NCBI GenBank assembly: GCA_004796425.1
Contig: QZLB01000294.1
Span: forward strand, 1 to 64,000
DNA: 64,000 nucleotides
Direction: 5' to 3'
Source of the DNA: Desulfobulbaceae bacterium
GTDB taxonomy: Bacteria; Desulfobacterota; Desulfobulbia; Desulfobulbales; Desulfocapsaceae
In this document: one piece after another, positions 1 to 9,496 of the stretch
How the letters are laid out: the number at the start of each line of letters is the position of its first letter
How positions within the stretch are numbered: position 1 is the stretch's first letter
Notes under the pieces: model-generated
Told to the model about the DNA's origin: nothing
Database searches by the model: none
The model's input: only the letters and a program-made list of their open reading frames with translations
Made by a program: the position numbers and the translations under genes

Positions 1-53
1 CACTGTTAATATTACACCCTTCTCTCATAAAATACCAGCAACAGTCGCGTCCC

Positions 54-1817
54 TTAAAATACTCCTGTCACTCTGCCTGTTTCGAGGTCTACATCCACTC
101 GTCGATAGGCGGGGTCAGAACCGGTACCCGGCATCAGGCTGATTGCTCCGGCGACCGGTACGACAAACCCAGCTCCTTTGTAGGTAAGGATATCACTGAT
201 CGGTAATGTCCATCCCTTTGGAACGCCTTTCAGTTTGGGATCATGTGACAACGAAAGATGAGTTTTGACCATGCAGGTACCCATGGTCGCCATCTCAGGA
301 TCGTCTGCCAAACGTTTCAGTTTGGTAGCCGCTTCTGGTGTAAAAGAGATACCATCTGCGCCATAAACTTCTTTGGCGATGAGTTCAATCCGTTTATCCA
401 GCGGCGTGTCAAGTTCATAGAGGAACTTGAAATCGTTTGGTTCTTCGCATGCATCTATTACCGCATCGGCAAACTCCACGGCTCCATCACCGCCATGCTC
501 CCAGTGACGAGACAAGGCAACCCGTGCTCCGGCAGCTTCACAAAGGTTTCGAACGGCTTTGATCTCATTGTCGGTGTCAGTATAGAACGCATTGATGCAG
601 ACCACAGGATTGATACCCGCCTTTTTAACCGTTTCAATGTGGTGGAGCAGGTTCTTGGTACCCTCTTCAACCCAGCCAACATTTTCACTACCATATTCTG
701 CCGGCATTGGTTTACCTGGAATTGGTATCGGTGCACCACCGTGGCATTTAAGCGCGCGGATGGTCGCAACAACCACGGCACAATTTGGAACATTGCCGGA
801 AAAACGACATTTCAGGTTCCAGAATTTTTCAAAACCAATATCAGCGCCGAATCCGGATTCGGTGACGTTATAATCTGCTATTTTCAGACCAACACGATCT
901 GCAATGACAGAGGATTGACCAATCGCGATGTTGGCAAATGGACCAGCGTGTACCAGTACGGGCTGTCCTTCAAGTGTCTGCATTAAATTGGGATTCAATG
1001 CCTGAACCATCCAGGCGGTCATTGCGCCATCAACCTCAAGATCAGCGGTCGTAATCGGGTTATCTTGTTTGTCGTAGGCAACAACGATCTTCGCAATTCT
1101 CTTGCGCATATCAGCAAGATCATTTGCTACAGATAAAATCGCCATGATCTCGGATGATACCGCAATGGCAAACCTGGAAGACATGGTATAGCCGTCGAAT
1201 TTCCCACCAATTCCGATGGTTATATTCCTCAGAGCCTGCGCACAAAAGTCAATGATCCAGTTGAACTCTACCTTTTTCGGATGGATATCCAACCTCTTGA
1301 GGTTTCGCTGCGCGAGTTGTGCATCAGTGTAATTAGATTCATGCTGCATCCGTGAGGTAATCGCCACCATGCCGAGGTTATGGGCATTCATGATCGCGTT
1401 GATATCACCGGTCAGGCCGAGAGAAAACTCGTTTAGCGGGATACATTGGGCAAGCCCCCCACCGGCAGCAGAACCTTTTATGTTCATCGTCGGGCCACCA
1501 GATGGTTGTCTAATCGCTCCAACAACACTTTTTTGTCTCTTTCCTAACCCTTGGACAAGCCCCATCGCCGAGGTAGATTTTCCCTCACCAAGTGGCGTCG
1601 GAGTTATTGCCGTAACATCTACATACTTCCCATCTGGTTTACCGGCTGTTCTCTCCATTATTTTCCGGTAATCAAGCTTTGCAACATAATGACCATATGG
1701 AAGGAGTTCTTCCTTTTCAAGTCCAAGTTCTTCACCAAGCTGGTAGACAGTTTTCATTCTGCTTTCAGCTTCCTGCGCAATCTCCCAATCAGCATGTTTT
1801 GTCGGATCGAGTACCAT
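54..1817 (-). CDS. fhs: formate--tetrahydrofolate ligase
   Basis: This is cytoplasmic formate-tetrahydrofolate ligase, which makes 10-formyl-THF from formate, ATP and THF. It feeds C1 units to purines and, in many anaerobes, to the methyl branch of the Wood-Ljungdahl pathway. The 587-residue protein is close to family length. The phosphate-binding stretch TPLGEGKST lies near residue 75, followed by the conserved [12 protein letters not shown] and [12 protein letters not shown] blocks. The ATG start at 1817 is preceded by a strong AGGAGG. It stands alone, separated from the upstream nifSU operon by a terminator. No other C1-pathway gene is visible nearby, so its main role (purine supply or acetyl-CoA pathway) cannot be decided here. 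Confidence 0.97.
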   Translation of the reverse strand: MVLDPTKHADWEIAQEAESRMKTVYQLGEELGLEKEELLPYGHYVAKLDYRKIMERTAGKPDGKYVDVTAITPTPLGEGKSTSAMGLVQGLGKRQKSVVGAIRQPSGGPTMNIKGSAAGGGLAQCIPLNEFSLGLTGDINAIMNAHNLGMVAITSRMQHESNYTDAQLAQRNLKRLDIHPKKVEFNWIIDFCAQALRNITIGIGGKFDGYTMSSRFAIAVSSEIMAILSVANDLADMRKRIAKIVVAYDKQDNPITTADLEVDGAMTAWMVQALNPNLMQTLEGQPVLVHAGPFANIAIGQSSVIADRVGLKIADYNVTESGFGADIGFEKFWNLKCRFSGNVPNCAVVVATIRALKCHGGAPIPIPGKPMPAEYGSENVGWVEEGTKNLLHHIETVKKAGINPVVCINAFYTDTDNEIKAVRNLCEAAGARVALSRHWEHGGDGAVEFADAVIDACEEPNDFKFLYELDTPLDKRIELIAKEVYGADGISFTPEAATKLKRLADDPEMATMGTCMVKTHLSLSHDPKLKGVPKGWTLPISDILTYKGAGFVVPVAGAISLMPGTGSDPAYRRVDVDLETGRVTGVF

Positions 1818-1938
1818 GTTACAAGACCTCCTTTTGACAACGGGTTTGAAGTGGTAGGTTACTTAAGGAACAGACAGCAAGTGAAACGTTATACAAGTTG
1901 TAGAGGGACTGTCAAGCAGTTAATAACGTCAATGAACA

Positions 1939-1973
1939 AATGCCCTGACATCAATCATTGATGTCAGGGCATT
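1939..1973 (-). terminator. intrinsic terminator of the nifU-nifS operon
   Basis: GCCCTGACATCA and TGATGTCAGGGC form a perfect 12-bp stem around a 5-base loop, extendable by A-T pairs. Read on the minus strand it is followed by a T-rich run. It lies between the end of nifS and the start of fhs, so it should end nifU-nifS transcripts and insulate fhs. Confidence 0.85.
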
Positions 1974-2094
1974 CCATGTAATAAAAGGTGGTTACTGAGT
2001 ATTTTCAAGTATTATCAGATTAATTTTCAATGAGGCATCTCTAAAGAAGAAAGGTAATTCTCCACAAAAATCGGCACATTTGGCACACTCCCCC

Positions 2095-3279
2095 CTAGTC
2101 ATCCTCCCAGAATGGTGACATCTTTCTTAATTCATTGATAATTATTGGCATTTTTTCCAAAACAAAATCCACCTCTTCTTCAGTGTTGTAAATGCTCAAG
2201 GAAAATCTGATCGACCCATGTGCAGCCGTAAACGGTACCCCCATCGCTCGAAGCACGTGTGATGGTTCCAGTGACCCAGATGTACAGGCCGAGCCGGATG
2301 AGGCACAGATGTTATAACGGTTCATATGAAGAAGGATCGCCTCACCTTCCACAAACTCAAAACTGATATTTGCAGTGTTTGGTAACCGGCTGTGTTTGTT
2401 GCCGTTGAGCATGGATTTTGGAATCGTCGTGAGTAACCCTTGTTCAAGTTTATCCCGCAGTGCCCGGACACGGGTATTCTCATCTTCCATCATTTCATTG
2501 GCGAGTTCACAAGCCCGTCCTAGTGCGACAATAGATGCGACATTTTCAGTTCCCCCTCTGCGTCCATCTTCCTGGTGACCGCCTGAAAGAAATGGTACAA
2601 AGGCCGTACCTTTTCGCACATAAAGTACCCCGACCCCTTTTGGTGCATGAAGCTTATGGCCTGCCAGAGAAAGATAATCGATATCTTCCTCAGCTAAATT
2701 TATTGGAATCTTGCCGACTGCCTGAACAGCATCAGTATGAAAAAGAATATTCCGGCTTTTCGCCATCCGGGCCATATCTGAAACAGGCAGGATAACTCCT
2801 GTTTCATTATTCGCCCACATAACACTGACAATCGCGGTATCATCGCTGAGTGCCTGTGCATACTCATCCATATCGATCATCCCATCATTTGAAACTTTTA
2901 ACCTTGTCACCCGATATTTGTGGCCAGTGATGTGAGATATATTGTCACACAAATTTTTAATTGCAGGATGTTCGACCCTGGTTGTAATGATATGACGTTT
3001 TTCAGGGTAAGCTCTGAGGGCAGAGAGGATGGCGGTGGAATCACTTTCGGTTCCGCAGCTGGTAAATGTTACCTCATCGGTATCACAACCAAGGAGTTGT
3101 GCGACCTGGAGTCTGGCCTTTTTCACGGCCTCACCGACCTGACCACCAAATGAATGCATACTTGAAGGGTTGCCGTAATAGTCGGTGAGGTAGGGCATCA
3201 TTGCTTCCACAACCTCAGGGGCCACCCTGGTCGTGGCATTGTTATCCATGTATACCACTTTGCTTTCTCCGCTTCCCAT
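2095..3279 (-). CDS. nifS: cysteine desulfurase, NifS/IscS family
   Basis: This PLP enzyme takes sulfur from cysteine to give a persulfide for Fe-S cluster assembly. The 394-residue protein shows the fold-type I features: the PLP-lysine region SLAGHKLHAPKG near residue 205, an NNETG motif, and the mobile-loop cysteine in SSGSACTSGSLEPSH near residue 330. The extended loop with SGSACTSG is typical of the NifS/IscS group. The start codon overlaps the nifU stop as TAATG, so the two are translationally coupled. In Desulfobacterota such pairs usually serve general Fe-S biogenesis rather than only nitrogenase; no nif structural genes are visible here. Confidence 0.95.
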   Translation of the reverse strand: MGSGESKVVYMDNNATTRVAPEVVEAMMPYLTDYYGNPSSMHSFGGQVGEAVKKARLQVAQLLGCDTDEVTFTSCGTESDSTAILSALRAYPEKRHIITTRVEHPAIKNLCDNISHITGHKYRVTRLKVSNDGMIDMDEYAQALSDDTAIVSVMWANNETGVILPVSDMARMAKSRNILFHTDAVQAVGKIPINLAEEDIDYLSLAGHKLHAPKGVGVLYVRKGTAFVPFLSGGHQEDGRRGGTENVASIVALGRACELANEMMEDENTRVRALRDKLEQGLLTTIPKSMLNGNKHSRLPNTANISFEFVEGEAILLHMNRYNICASSGSACTSGSLEPSHVLRAMGVPFTAAHGSIRFSLSIYNTEEEVDFVLEKMPIIINELRKMSPFWEDD

Positions 3280-4112
3280 TATTGTTCTTCCTCCACAATC
3301 AATGTGTCCAGAACATGCTCCCTGAGCTTTCGTTCGACGTATTCTTTCAATGTTGTCTGAGAATTCTTACAGCTGGTGCATGAGCCTCTTAAAGATACGG
3401 TAACGAAATCACCATCGACATCGATCAGTTCGATATCACCGCCGTCTTTTTTTAAGCCAGGGCGTACCTCTCGCTCAAGCACTTCTTCAATTTTCTTGAT
3501 TTTTTGCAGTGCAGTCATTCGCTTTGGTTTCTCTACGGCTGGTACCATTCTCAGATCTTCAGAAAGTGTTTCAGACAACTGTGCACGAAGCTTATCTTCG
3601 CATTTTCCACAGCCACCACCCGCCTTGGTAAAGTTGGTTATCTCCTCTACCGATCTGAGATTAGACTCTTGGATTGCTCGTTTTATTTCCAGATCTGTAA
3701 CGCCAAAGCATTCACAAATAACTTCTCCCTCAGCCATTGGCAGCACGAGTCCCCTGAAATCTGCAATAGCTGCCTCCAAAGCCTCTCTCCCCATTACCGA
3801 GCAATGCATCTTCTCTTTTGGCAGGCCACCGAGAAAATTTGCAATATCCTCATTGGTTATTTTTTCTGCTTCCTCAACCGTCATCCCTTTAACCATTTCG
3901 GTCAAAGCCGAAGATGAGGCGATGGCACTTGCACAGCCAAAAGTTTTGAATTTGGCATCTGTAATGACGTTGTCTTCTATTTTTAAGGTGAGCTTGAGTG
4001 CATCACCACAGGCCAGAGAACCTACATCACCGGTCCCGCTCGCGTTCTTGACCTCACCAACATTACGTGGATTTTGAAAGTGTTCTGTTACCGTATCAGT
4101 GTATTCCCACAT
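3279..4112 (-). CDS. nifU: Fe-S cluster scaffold NifU, three-domain
   Basis: This scaffold protein receives sulfur from the adjacent cysteine desulfurase and builds and hands on Fe-S clusters. Three domains are visible in 277 residues. An IscU-like N-terminus has cysteines in SLACGDA, FGCASA and MHCSVM. A central BFD-like [2Fe-2S] domain has CECFG and GGGCGKCED. The C-terminal Nfu domain has CTSCKN. All expected cluster ligands appear present. The ATG at 4112 has an AGGAG-type ribosome site. It is the first gene of the nifU-nifS operon. I saw no IscR-type operator upstream that I could support. Confidence 0.95.
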   Translation of the reverse strand: MWEYTDTVTEHFQNPRNVGEVKNASGTGDVGSLACGDALKLTLKIEDNVITDAKFKTFGCASAIASSSALTEMVKGMTVEEAEKITNEDIANFLGGLPKEKMHCSVMGREALEAAIADFRGLVLPMAEGEVICECFGVTDLEIKRAIQESNLRSVEEITNFTKAGGGCGKCEDKLRAQLSETLSEDLRMVPAVEKPKRMTALQKIKKIEEVLEREVRPGLKKDGGDIELIDVDGDFVTVSLRGSCTSCKNSQTTLKEYVERKLREHVLDTLIVEEEQ

Positions 4113-4232
4113 GAGTTACTCCTGCTTTGTTAATCTACATTCTTCCGTCTCTGCACTACGGGACATTAATACCTTGGAAACAAAAAGCAATACGGAAACG
4201 CTCATATCACTACGCTCCAAGAGATTCGTTCA

Positions 4233-5963
4233 TTAGTTTTCTATCAGCTTGAGATCCTTTAGCATAGCCCGTGCCGTATCAACAAGGTCTTTAGTACCTT
4301 CAGGCTCCCGTGATTCTACGTAAAATCGTACCTTGGGTTCGGTACCAGATGGTCTGATCATGAGCCAGGATTGATCCGAAAAAATCATTTTCCTGCCATC
4401 GATACTGAGTACTTTGTCGATGGTTTTCATCTCCTGCCCAACTTTAAGCTCCGTGCCAACCTGATATTTTTCAAGACCGGCTAATCGGTTGAGTAACTCC
4501 TCGCCACTGACTGTGACTAAAACACCATCACGTTCCGGCCAGTAGGAACCAAATTGCTTCTCTATTTCATCCTTTAATTCAGAAAGGTTTTTGCCACTGG
4601 TCAAGACCATATCGAGTGCCAGAATAAGTCCGATATATGCATCCTTCTCCGGAGTATGCCCAATAATTGATATTCCATCCGACTCTTCAAACATCACCAA
4701 TGCTTTGCCAATAACTGGCTTGAATTCTTTAAAACCGACCTTGGGCTCAAACACTGTTTCACCAAGCGCTGAGGCGACCGCATTTGCCAAGTTTGAGGTG
4801 GCCACTGTTTTGGCAACCACACCCTGCTTACGCTTTTCCTTCATCATAAAATAATATGCCATTGCACCAAACTGGTTCATACTGATTTCAGTTATTCCAT
4901 CCGTAAATCTGATACGATCAGCATCTGGATCTATGATTGCCCCAATCTTGAGATCTTTTTTGCTTTTTTGCAGGTATGAGTGCACCGTTTTAATATTCTC
5001 AGAGGAAGGCTCTGGTGCAACGCCACCAAATGAAACATCCGATTCTCCTCTGATTATTGTAAGGGCCTCGTCAGCACCCTTGAGCAGTCTTGAAACATGT
5101 AGACGGGAGACACCATGCACACAATCGATAACGATATCGAGTTGATCTTTTTTCTTCTGAATGGTGTGAAGAAGTTGATCATAATCAATGCCATGCACCT
5201 TCTTGTTCCCCTGCACGATATTGAACCAATGTTGTAAGCTGTCGATATCTTCTATTTTTCCTTTCTCACCGCGAGGAGGCAAAGGTAAGATCTGATTGTC
5301 TCTATCAGTGACAATCTGGCGTGCATATTTTGTTATCAGTGATGTGAGCTCTCCTGAGGCTGGGCCAGCATCTGCTGCATTATATTTGTATCCGCCATAT
5401 TCCAGTGGGTTGTGTGAAGGGGTGAGGTTAACGGAAAATGCGGCACCACGATCAAGCACCGCCGCTGACAATACACCGGTGGAAGACTCTCCACAATAAT
5501 AGACCGTAAAGCCATAATCACTGAGAACCCGGGCAACTTCTTTACCAAGTATTTCACCGCCAAAACGATTATCGAAGCCGACAAGACAACCTTTCTTTCG
5601 GGCTTCAGAAAAAGATTCGACCCCAAGTAACGCGGCCAACTCATGATCAGTATTAGCATCGACGTATAGTTTGATGATTGCCTTAGTGACGGCCGCGACC
5701 GTTTTGACTGTAATCTCTTTGCCAAGGATGCCTCGCCACCCCGATGTTCCAAACGATATCGGTTTTACAGGAGGTTGATCATTATTTTTAATTTCATCCT
5801 CAACCTGCCGATACATCTCCGCTATTTTAGAACCAACAAATTCTGGATTTTGATCTTTGAGAGGGAGTAACTCGCGGATTACACTAAAGTAATTGTTGGC
5901 TTGATGGTTATCCGTTCCTGCCAATGTTTGTTTTAACTGTTCGAACCTTTGAGCAATATCCAT
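4233..5963 (-). CDS. phosphoglucomutase/phosphomannomutase
   Basis: This is an alpha-D-phosphohexomutase that interconverts hexose 1- and 6-phosphates. The 576-residue protein carries all four family signatures in order: the phosphoserine loop TPSHNP near residue 180, the metal loop DPDADRIRF near residue 345, the sugar-binding EESDG near 425, and the phosphate-binding RPSGTEPKVRFY near 540. An N-terminal extension of about 65 residues precedes the FGTSGWRG block. AAGGTGA lies just before the ATG. It could supply glucose 1-phosphate for glycogen or lipopolysaccharide; malQ about 32 kb away fits a glucan metabolism but is not linked. The glucose versus mannose preference cannot be read from sequence. 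Confidence 0.9.
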   Translation of the reverse strand: MDIAQRFEQLKQTLAGTDNHQANNYFSVIRELLPLKDQNPEFVGSKIAEMYRQVEDEIKNNDQPPVKPISFGTSGWRGILGKEITVKTVAAVTKAIIKLYVDANTDHELAALLGVESFSEARKKGCLVGFDNRFGGEILGKEVARVLSDYGFTVYYCGESSTGVLSAAVLDRGAAFSVNLTPSHNPLEYGGYKYNAADAGPASGELTSLITKYARQIVTDRDNQILPLPPRGEKGKIEDIDSLQHWFNIVQGNKKVHGIDYDQLLHTIQKKKDQLDIVIDCVHGVSRLHVSRLLKGADEALTIIRGESDVSFGGVAPEPSSENIKTVHSYLQKSKKDLKIGAIIDPDADRIRFTDGITEISMNQFGAMAYYFMMKEKRKQGVVAKTVATSNLANAVASALGETVFEPKVGFKEFKPVIGKALVMFEESDGISIIGHTPEKDAYIGLILALDMVLTSGKNLSELKDEIEKQFGSYWPERDGVLVTVSGEELLNRLAGLEKYQVGTELKVGQEMKTIDKVLSIDGRKMIFSDQSWLMIRPSGTEPKVRFYVESREPEGTKDLVDTARAMLKDLKLIEN

Positions 5964-6070
5964 GTGTCACCTTGGGCACCGTGCCCCTGAACTCTCTGGT
6001 TATCTCTGCTGATAGTTAATAAAGGAGCCATAAACAAAGTTGCTTTATTACCAGATAGGTTTTGCACCCG

Positions 6071-6253
6071 CTAGTCATTGGCTATTTTTTTGGCCTCGTC
6101 TATCAGCATGATTGGGATCTCATCTCGTATTTCGTAGAGCACATTACAAGCCTTACAGATGATTCCGGTTTTATCGGGAGCCAGTTCAACGACCCCTTTG
6201 CATTTGGGACATGCCAGAATCTCTATTAATTCATTGTTAATCATCTTTTCCAT
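6071..6253 (-). CDS. Trm112-like zinc-ribbon protein
   Basis: This is a 60-residue protein of the Trm112/YcaR type. The pattern LIEILACPKCKG, then IICKACNVLYEIRDEIPIML, gives two CxxC pairs (one zinc ribbon) and the conserved IRDxIPIML tail. In other organisms Trm112 proteins activate methyltransferases; bacterial versions are mostly uncharacterised. There are two possible starts, at 6253 and 6244 (MINNEL), neither with a strong ribosome site. It is divergent from proC, and an 18-bp palindrome sits between them. Confidence 0.85.
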   Translation of the reverse strand: MEKMINNELIEILACPKCKGVVELAPDKTGIICKACNVLYEIRDEIPIMLIDEAKKIAND

Positions 6254-6339
6254 CCAATAGAAGTGGGGTATTTAATATTTCCACAAGGTTTCTTGAATCT
6301 CTTGGGATATCAACGGTAGACCTCTCGAGTCTCCCATGT

Positions 6340-6357
6340 TAGAATAGCACTATTCTA
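6340..6357. promoter_or_regulatory. perfect palindrome in the trm112-like/proC divergent region
   Basis: TAGAATAGCACTATTCTA is a perfect inverted repeat with 8-bp arms and a 2-bp spacer. It lies about 40 bp before the proC start and about 90 bp before the divergent Trm112-like gene. The short spacer and AT-rich arms suit a dimeric repressor site. The binding protein is unknown. Confidence 0.5.
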
Positions 6358-6395
6358 GGATAATGTCTTTAAAATCAACTAACAGGACCTGCCAA

Positions 6396-7199
6396 ATGAC
6401 ACGCAAAATCGGTTTTGTTGGCGGCGGCCAAATGGCTGAAGCAATAATTAAAGGTCTTCTTCAGTCACACACCGCGACCCCAGATATGCTCGGAGTTTTC
6501 GATACACTTGAAAGCAGGCAATCTTACCTGCAACAAAACTATCAAATCATTCCGATGTCCATGCAGGAGGTTGTTGAACGCTCCGATGTATTATTACTCG
6601 GAGTGAAGCCTCAGGTGATGGGCTCAGTCTTAGAGCATATGAAAGAATTTGTTGCCGGACACCTGATAGTCACCATTGCTGCCGGACTTCCCATCTCATT
6701 CTATGAACACGGATTGGCGCGCTACGACCTTGGAATTATCAGAGTCATGCCTAACGTAGCCGCGCTCGTCCAGCAGAGTGCGACAGCGATCTGCAGAAAC
6801 TCTCATGTATCAGATAATGACTTCAGTTTTGTGAAGACCCTTTTTGATGCAATTGGCATAACAATCCAGCTTGGTGAATCTCAAATGGATGCAGTAACCG
6901 CACTGAGTGGTTCCGGGCCAGCCTACGTCTTTTGTTTTGTCTCAGGGTTGATTGACGCGGGAGTTAAGGTCGGGTTGAGCAGAGATGACTCAAAAAAACT
7001 CGTGATCCAAACAATAAAAGGCTCTATTTCAATGCTCGAAGAGCGCGATGTTCACCCGGCGATTTTAAAAGATCAGGTTACCTCCCCCGCCGGCACCACG
7101 GCAAGTGGGCTTCATGTGCTCGATTTAAATGGCTTCAGTGGTTTATTAATCAGCGCTGTAGAAAACGCATTTCAACGAGCCAAAGAGCTTGGTGAATAA
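6396..7199 (+). CDS. proC: pyrroline-5-carboxylate reductase
   Basis: This is the last step of proline synthesis, reducing pyrroline-5-carboxylate with NAD(P)H. The Rossmann motif is IGFVGGGQMAEAI at the very N-terminus, and the family signature block around LSGSGPAYVF and the C-terminal SPAGTTASGL are present. An in-frame ATG at 6363 would add 11 residues, but AGGA with 8-base spacing sits before 6396 and homologues begin at this Rossmann strand, so I prefer 6396. The stop is 4 bases before the likely nadK ATG, indicating coupling. Confidence 0.95.
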   Translation: MTRKIGFVGGGQMAEAIIKGLLQSHTATPDMLGVFDTLESRQSYLQQNYQIIPMSMQEVVERSDVLLLGVKPQVMGSVLEHMKEFVAGHLIVTIAAGLPISFYEHGLARYDLGIIRVMPNVAALVQQSATAICRNSHVSDNDFSFVKTLFDAIGITIQLGESQMDAVTALSGSGPAYVFCFVSGLIDAGVKVGLSRDDSKKLVIQTIKGSISMLEERDVHPAILKDQVTSPAGTTASGLHVLDLNGFSGLLISAVENAFQRAKELGE

Positions 7200-7203
7200 T
7201 ATC

Positions 7204-8064
7204 ATGCCGATCCATCCCGCCCCTTATAATATTATCGAGAATTTCCAGGTCAAAACCGTCGGCATCATTGTCAAACGGGATAGTGAAGAGGCGGTTGAAT
7301 TTAGTGGAGTCATTGCCGAAACTTTGAACCACCGTGGTATCACCACAGAATTTGGCACGATCACCCCGGAACTGGACCTGGTTTTGATTCTCGGAGGCGA
7401 TGGCACCTTGCTTCACACTGCAGAGTCAGCGGCCAGATACTCCATCCCTGTTATTGGTATTAATCTCGGCAATCTTGGTTTTCTAACTGAGCTGACACGT
7501 GATGATACCGACAGTGCGATCACTGCCCTACTCGAAGGTGAGGTGATTATGGAGAACAGGCAGATGTTAAAGGCCCGCCTGATAAGTTCTGAGACTTCTT
7601 CCGGATTTCGTTACGCCCTGAATGATGTCGTCATTAATAAAAATCCCCTTGATCGCTTGCTCAGATTACCGACCAGCGCCGCCGATAAGTACATCACGAC
7701 CTATAAAGCAGACGGCCTGATCTTTTCTACCCCAACAGGGTCTACTGCCTACAATTTATCTGCGGGAGGCTCATTGGTGCATCCGGCACTGCGTTCGATC
7801 CTGGTTACGCCGATCTGCCCGTTTATGCTGAGCAGTCGACCAATCATTCTTCCAGCAGACCAGATAATTACCTCAAAATTCGTTACTGACGATCCCACGA
7901 GTGTGGCCAAGGTAATCGTTGATGGTATGGATTCCTGGGAAATGAAGCCAAATGACATATTGGAAATTCAGACAGCAGAACATGATCTCCAACTCATAAC
8001 GTCATCAAATCATGATTACTTCTCAATATTGCGAAACAAATTAAAATGGGGCAGTAACGATTAA
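7204..8064 (+). CDS. nadK: NAD kinase
   Basis: This enzyme phosphorylates NAD to NADP. It shows the invariant GGDGTLL near residue 65, the downstream NDVVINK block and the glycine-rich TPTGSTAYNLSAGG NAD-binding stretch. TTG (7189) and GTG (7192) starts overlap proC, but ATG 7204 has GGTGA at good spacing and gives the usual N-terminus, so I chose it. Pairing with proC makes sense because ProC-type reductases can use NADPH. It converges with the response regulator gene, with only about 8 bp between them. Confidence 0.95.
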   Translation: MPIHPAPYNIIENFQVKTVGIIVKRDSEEAVEFSGVIAETLNHRGITTEFGTITPELDLVLILGGDGTLLHTAESAARYSIPVIGINLGNLGFLTELTRDDTDSAITALLEGEVIMENRQMLKARLISSETSSGFRYALNDVVINKNPLDRLLRLPTSAADKYITTYKADGLIFSTPTGSTAYNLSAGGSLVHPALRSILVTPICPFMLSSRPIILPADQIITSKFVTDDPTSVAKVIVDGMDSWEMKPNDILEIQTAEHDLQLITSSNHDYFSILRNKLKWGSND

Positions 8065-8072
8065 CAACGCTC

Positions 8073-9464
8073 CTAACTGCGCTGCTTTTTGATACCGTAT
8101 TTTTTCATTTTATATTGCAGCAGACTTTTTGTAATGCCGAGCTGCTCAGCTGCCCGAGCCTGAACGTAACCGGTCGATTCGAGTGCTTCAAGAAGCATTC
8201 GCTCCTCAACAATATAGAGCACTTCGTTCAACTTGACTTCTTCAGGGATAATTTGTGAAATATTGAGATCTTGAGTCCAGGAAGCTCCTTTATCTATGGT
8301 TACTGATTCGGGCTGAACATCCTCTGGCTCGATTCGATCGTTATTACATAATATCGCTGCACGTTCGATGGTGTTCTCAAGTTCGCGTACATTACCATCC
8401 CAGGGTAGCGTGCCGAATAGTCGCAATGCCTCGGGCGATATCTCAAGTTTTTCCTTGCCGTGATTTTCAGCACATTTACCAACAAAATGCTCGACCAGCA
8501 GGGGCATATCATCCATACGATCACGAAGAGCCGGAAGTGCCACATGGATGACATTTAAGCGATAAAAGAGATCTTCCCTGAAGCGCCCTTGCTGCACTTC
8601 CTCACGTAAATCTTTGTTGGTAGCGCTGATAATTCGAACGTCCACCGTTAGCGTTTTTGAACCTCCGACCCGTTCAAAACTCCGCTCCTGCAGTACTCGT
8701 AATAGTTTGGCCTGAAGTGCAAGAGGGATTTCGCCAATCTCATCGAGAAAAATCGTACCTTTATCGGCAACTTCAAATCGTCCTTTGCGCATTGAGGCTG
8801 CCCCGGTAAACGCACCTTTTTCATGACCAAACAGCTCACTTTCCAAAAGATTCTCAGCAAGAGCTGCGCAATTCACGGTGATAAAGGGAAATGGTTCCCG
8901 TGGACTATTGACATGAATGGCTTTGGCAACGAGTTCTTTTCCAGTTCCACTTTCGCCGGTTATCAAAACAGATGCCGGAGTCGGTGACACTTTTTCGATA
9001 AGGTCATACACTTGTTTCATTCGTGGGTTTTTTCCGACCATCCCACCAAAACTCGAGCGCTTCTGAACCTCTTTTCTAAGACGGATATTCTCTCGTAGCA
9101 GGCTTCGATGACTGACAGCCTTTTTGATAGTAATGATCAGTTCGTCATTAGAAAAGGGTTTTGCCAGGTAGCTGTAAGCACCAGCCTGCATTGCCGCTAC
9201 TGCTTTGCCTACCTCGGCATAAGCCGTGATAATAAGCACAGGCATATCTCCATCTATCTTCTTCACCTGTTCAAGAAGTTCCATGCCATTCATACCGGGC
9301 ATCTGCATATCAGAAATTACCAAATCAAGATCGACTTCCCGTATGATGCCTAATGCCTGAGTACCATTTCCGGCGGTGTATACTTCAAACCCCTCATCCC
9401 TGAGAAGTTCTGACAAGACGATCAGATAATTCGGTTGGTCATCTACTACTAAAATGGCATGCAT
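8073..9464 (-). CDS. sigma-54-dependent response regulator, NtrC family
   Basis: This 463-residue cytoplasmic regulator is built as receiver, AAA+ and Fis-type helix-turn-helix. The receiver has the acidic pair DD at 8-9 and the phospho-acceptor Asp52 in SDMQMPG. The AAA+ domain has Walker A GESGTGKE near 170, the sigma-54 contacting loop GAFTGA near 220 and Walker B IFLDEIGEI. The C-terminal QARAAEQLGITKSLLQYKMKKYGI is a DNA-binding helix-turn-helix. Phosphorylation should drive ATP-dependent open-complex formation at -24/-12 promoters. No histidine kinase is adjacent, so it is an orphan here, and I found no convincing -24/-12 promoter nearby to name its targets. Confidence 0.93.
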   Translation of the reverse strand: MHAILVVDDQPNYLIVLSELLRDEGFEVYTAGNGTQALGIIREVDLDLVISDMQMPGMNGMELLEQVKKIDGDMPVLIITAYAEVGKAVAAMQAGAYSYLAKPFSNDELIITIKKAVSHRSLLRENIRLRKEVQKRSSFGGMVGKNPRMKQVYDLIEKVSPTPASVLITGESGTGKELVAKAIHVNSPREPFPFITVNCAALAENLLESELFGHEKGAFTGAASMRKGRFEVADKGTIFLDEIGEIPLALQAKLLRVLQERSFERVGGSKTLTVDVRIISATNKDLREEVQQGRFREDLFYRLNVIHVALPALRDRMDDMPLLVEHFVGKCAENHGKEKLEISPEALRLFGTLPWDGNVRELENTIERAAILCNNDRIEPEDVQPESVTIDKGASWTQDLNISQIIPEEVKLNEVLYIVEERMLLEALESTGYVQARAAEQLGITKSLLQYKMKKYGIKKQRS

Positions 9465-9496
9465 CTGGTCACACCCCGAGTTGATTTTTTTAACTA

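Noticed and set aside
258-986. 242-codon plus-strand open frame
   Set aside because: Lies wholly inside fhs on the other strand; no ribosome site and no recognisable protein features.
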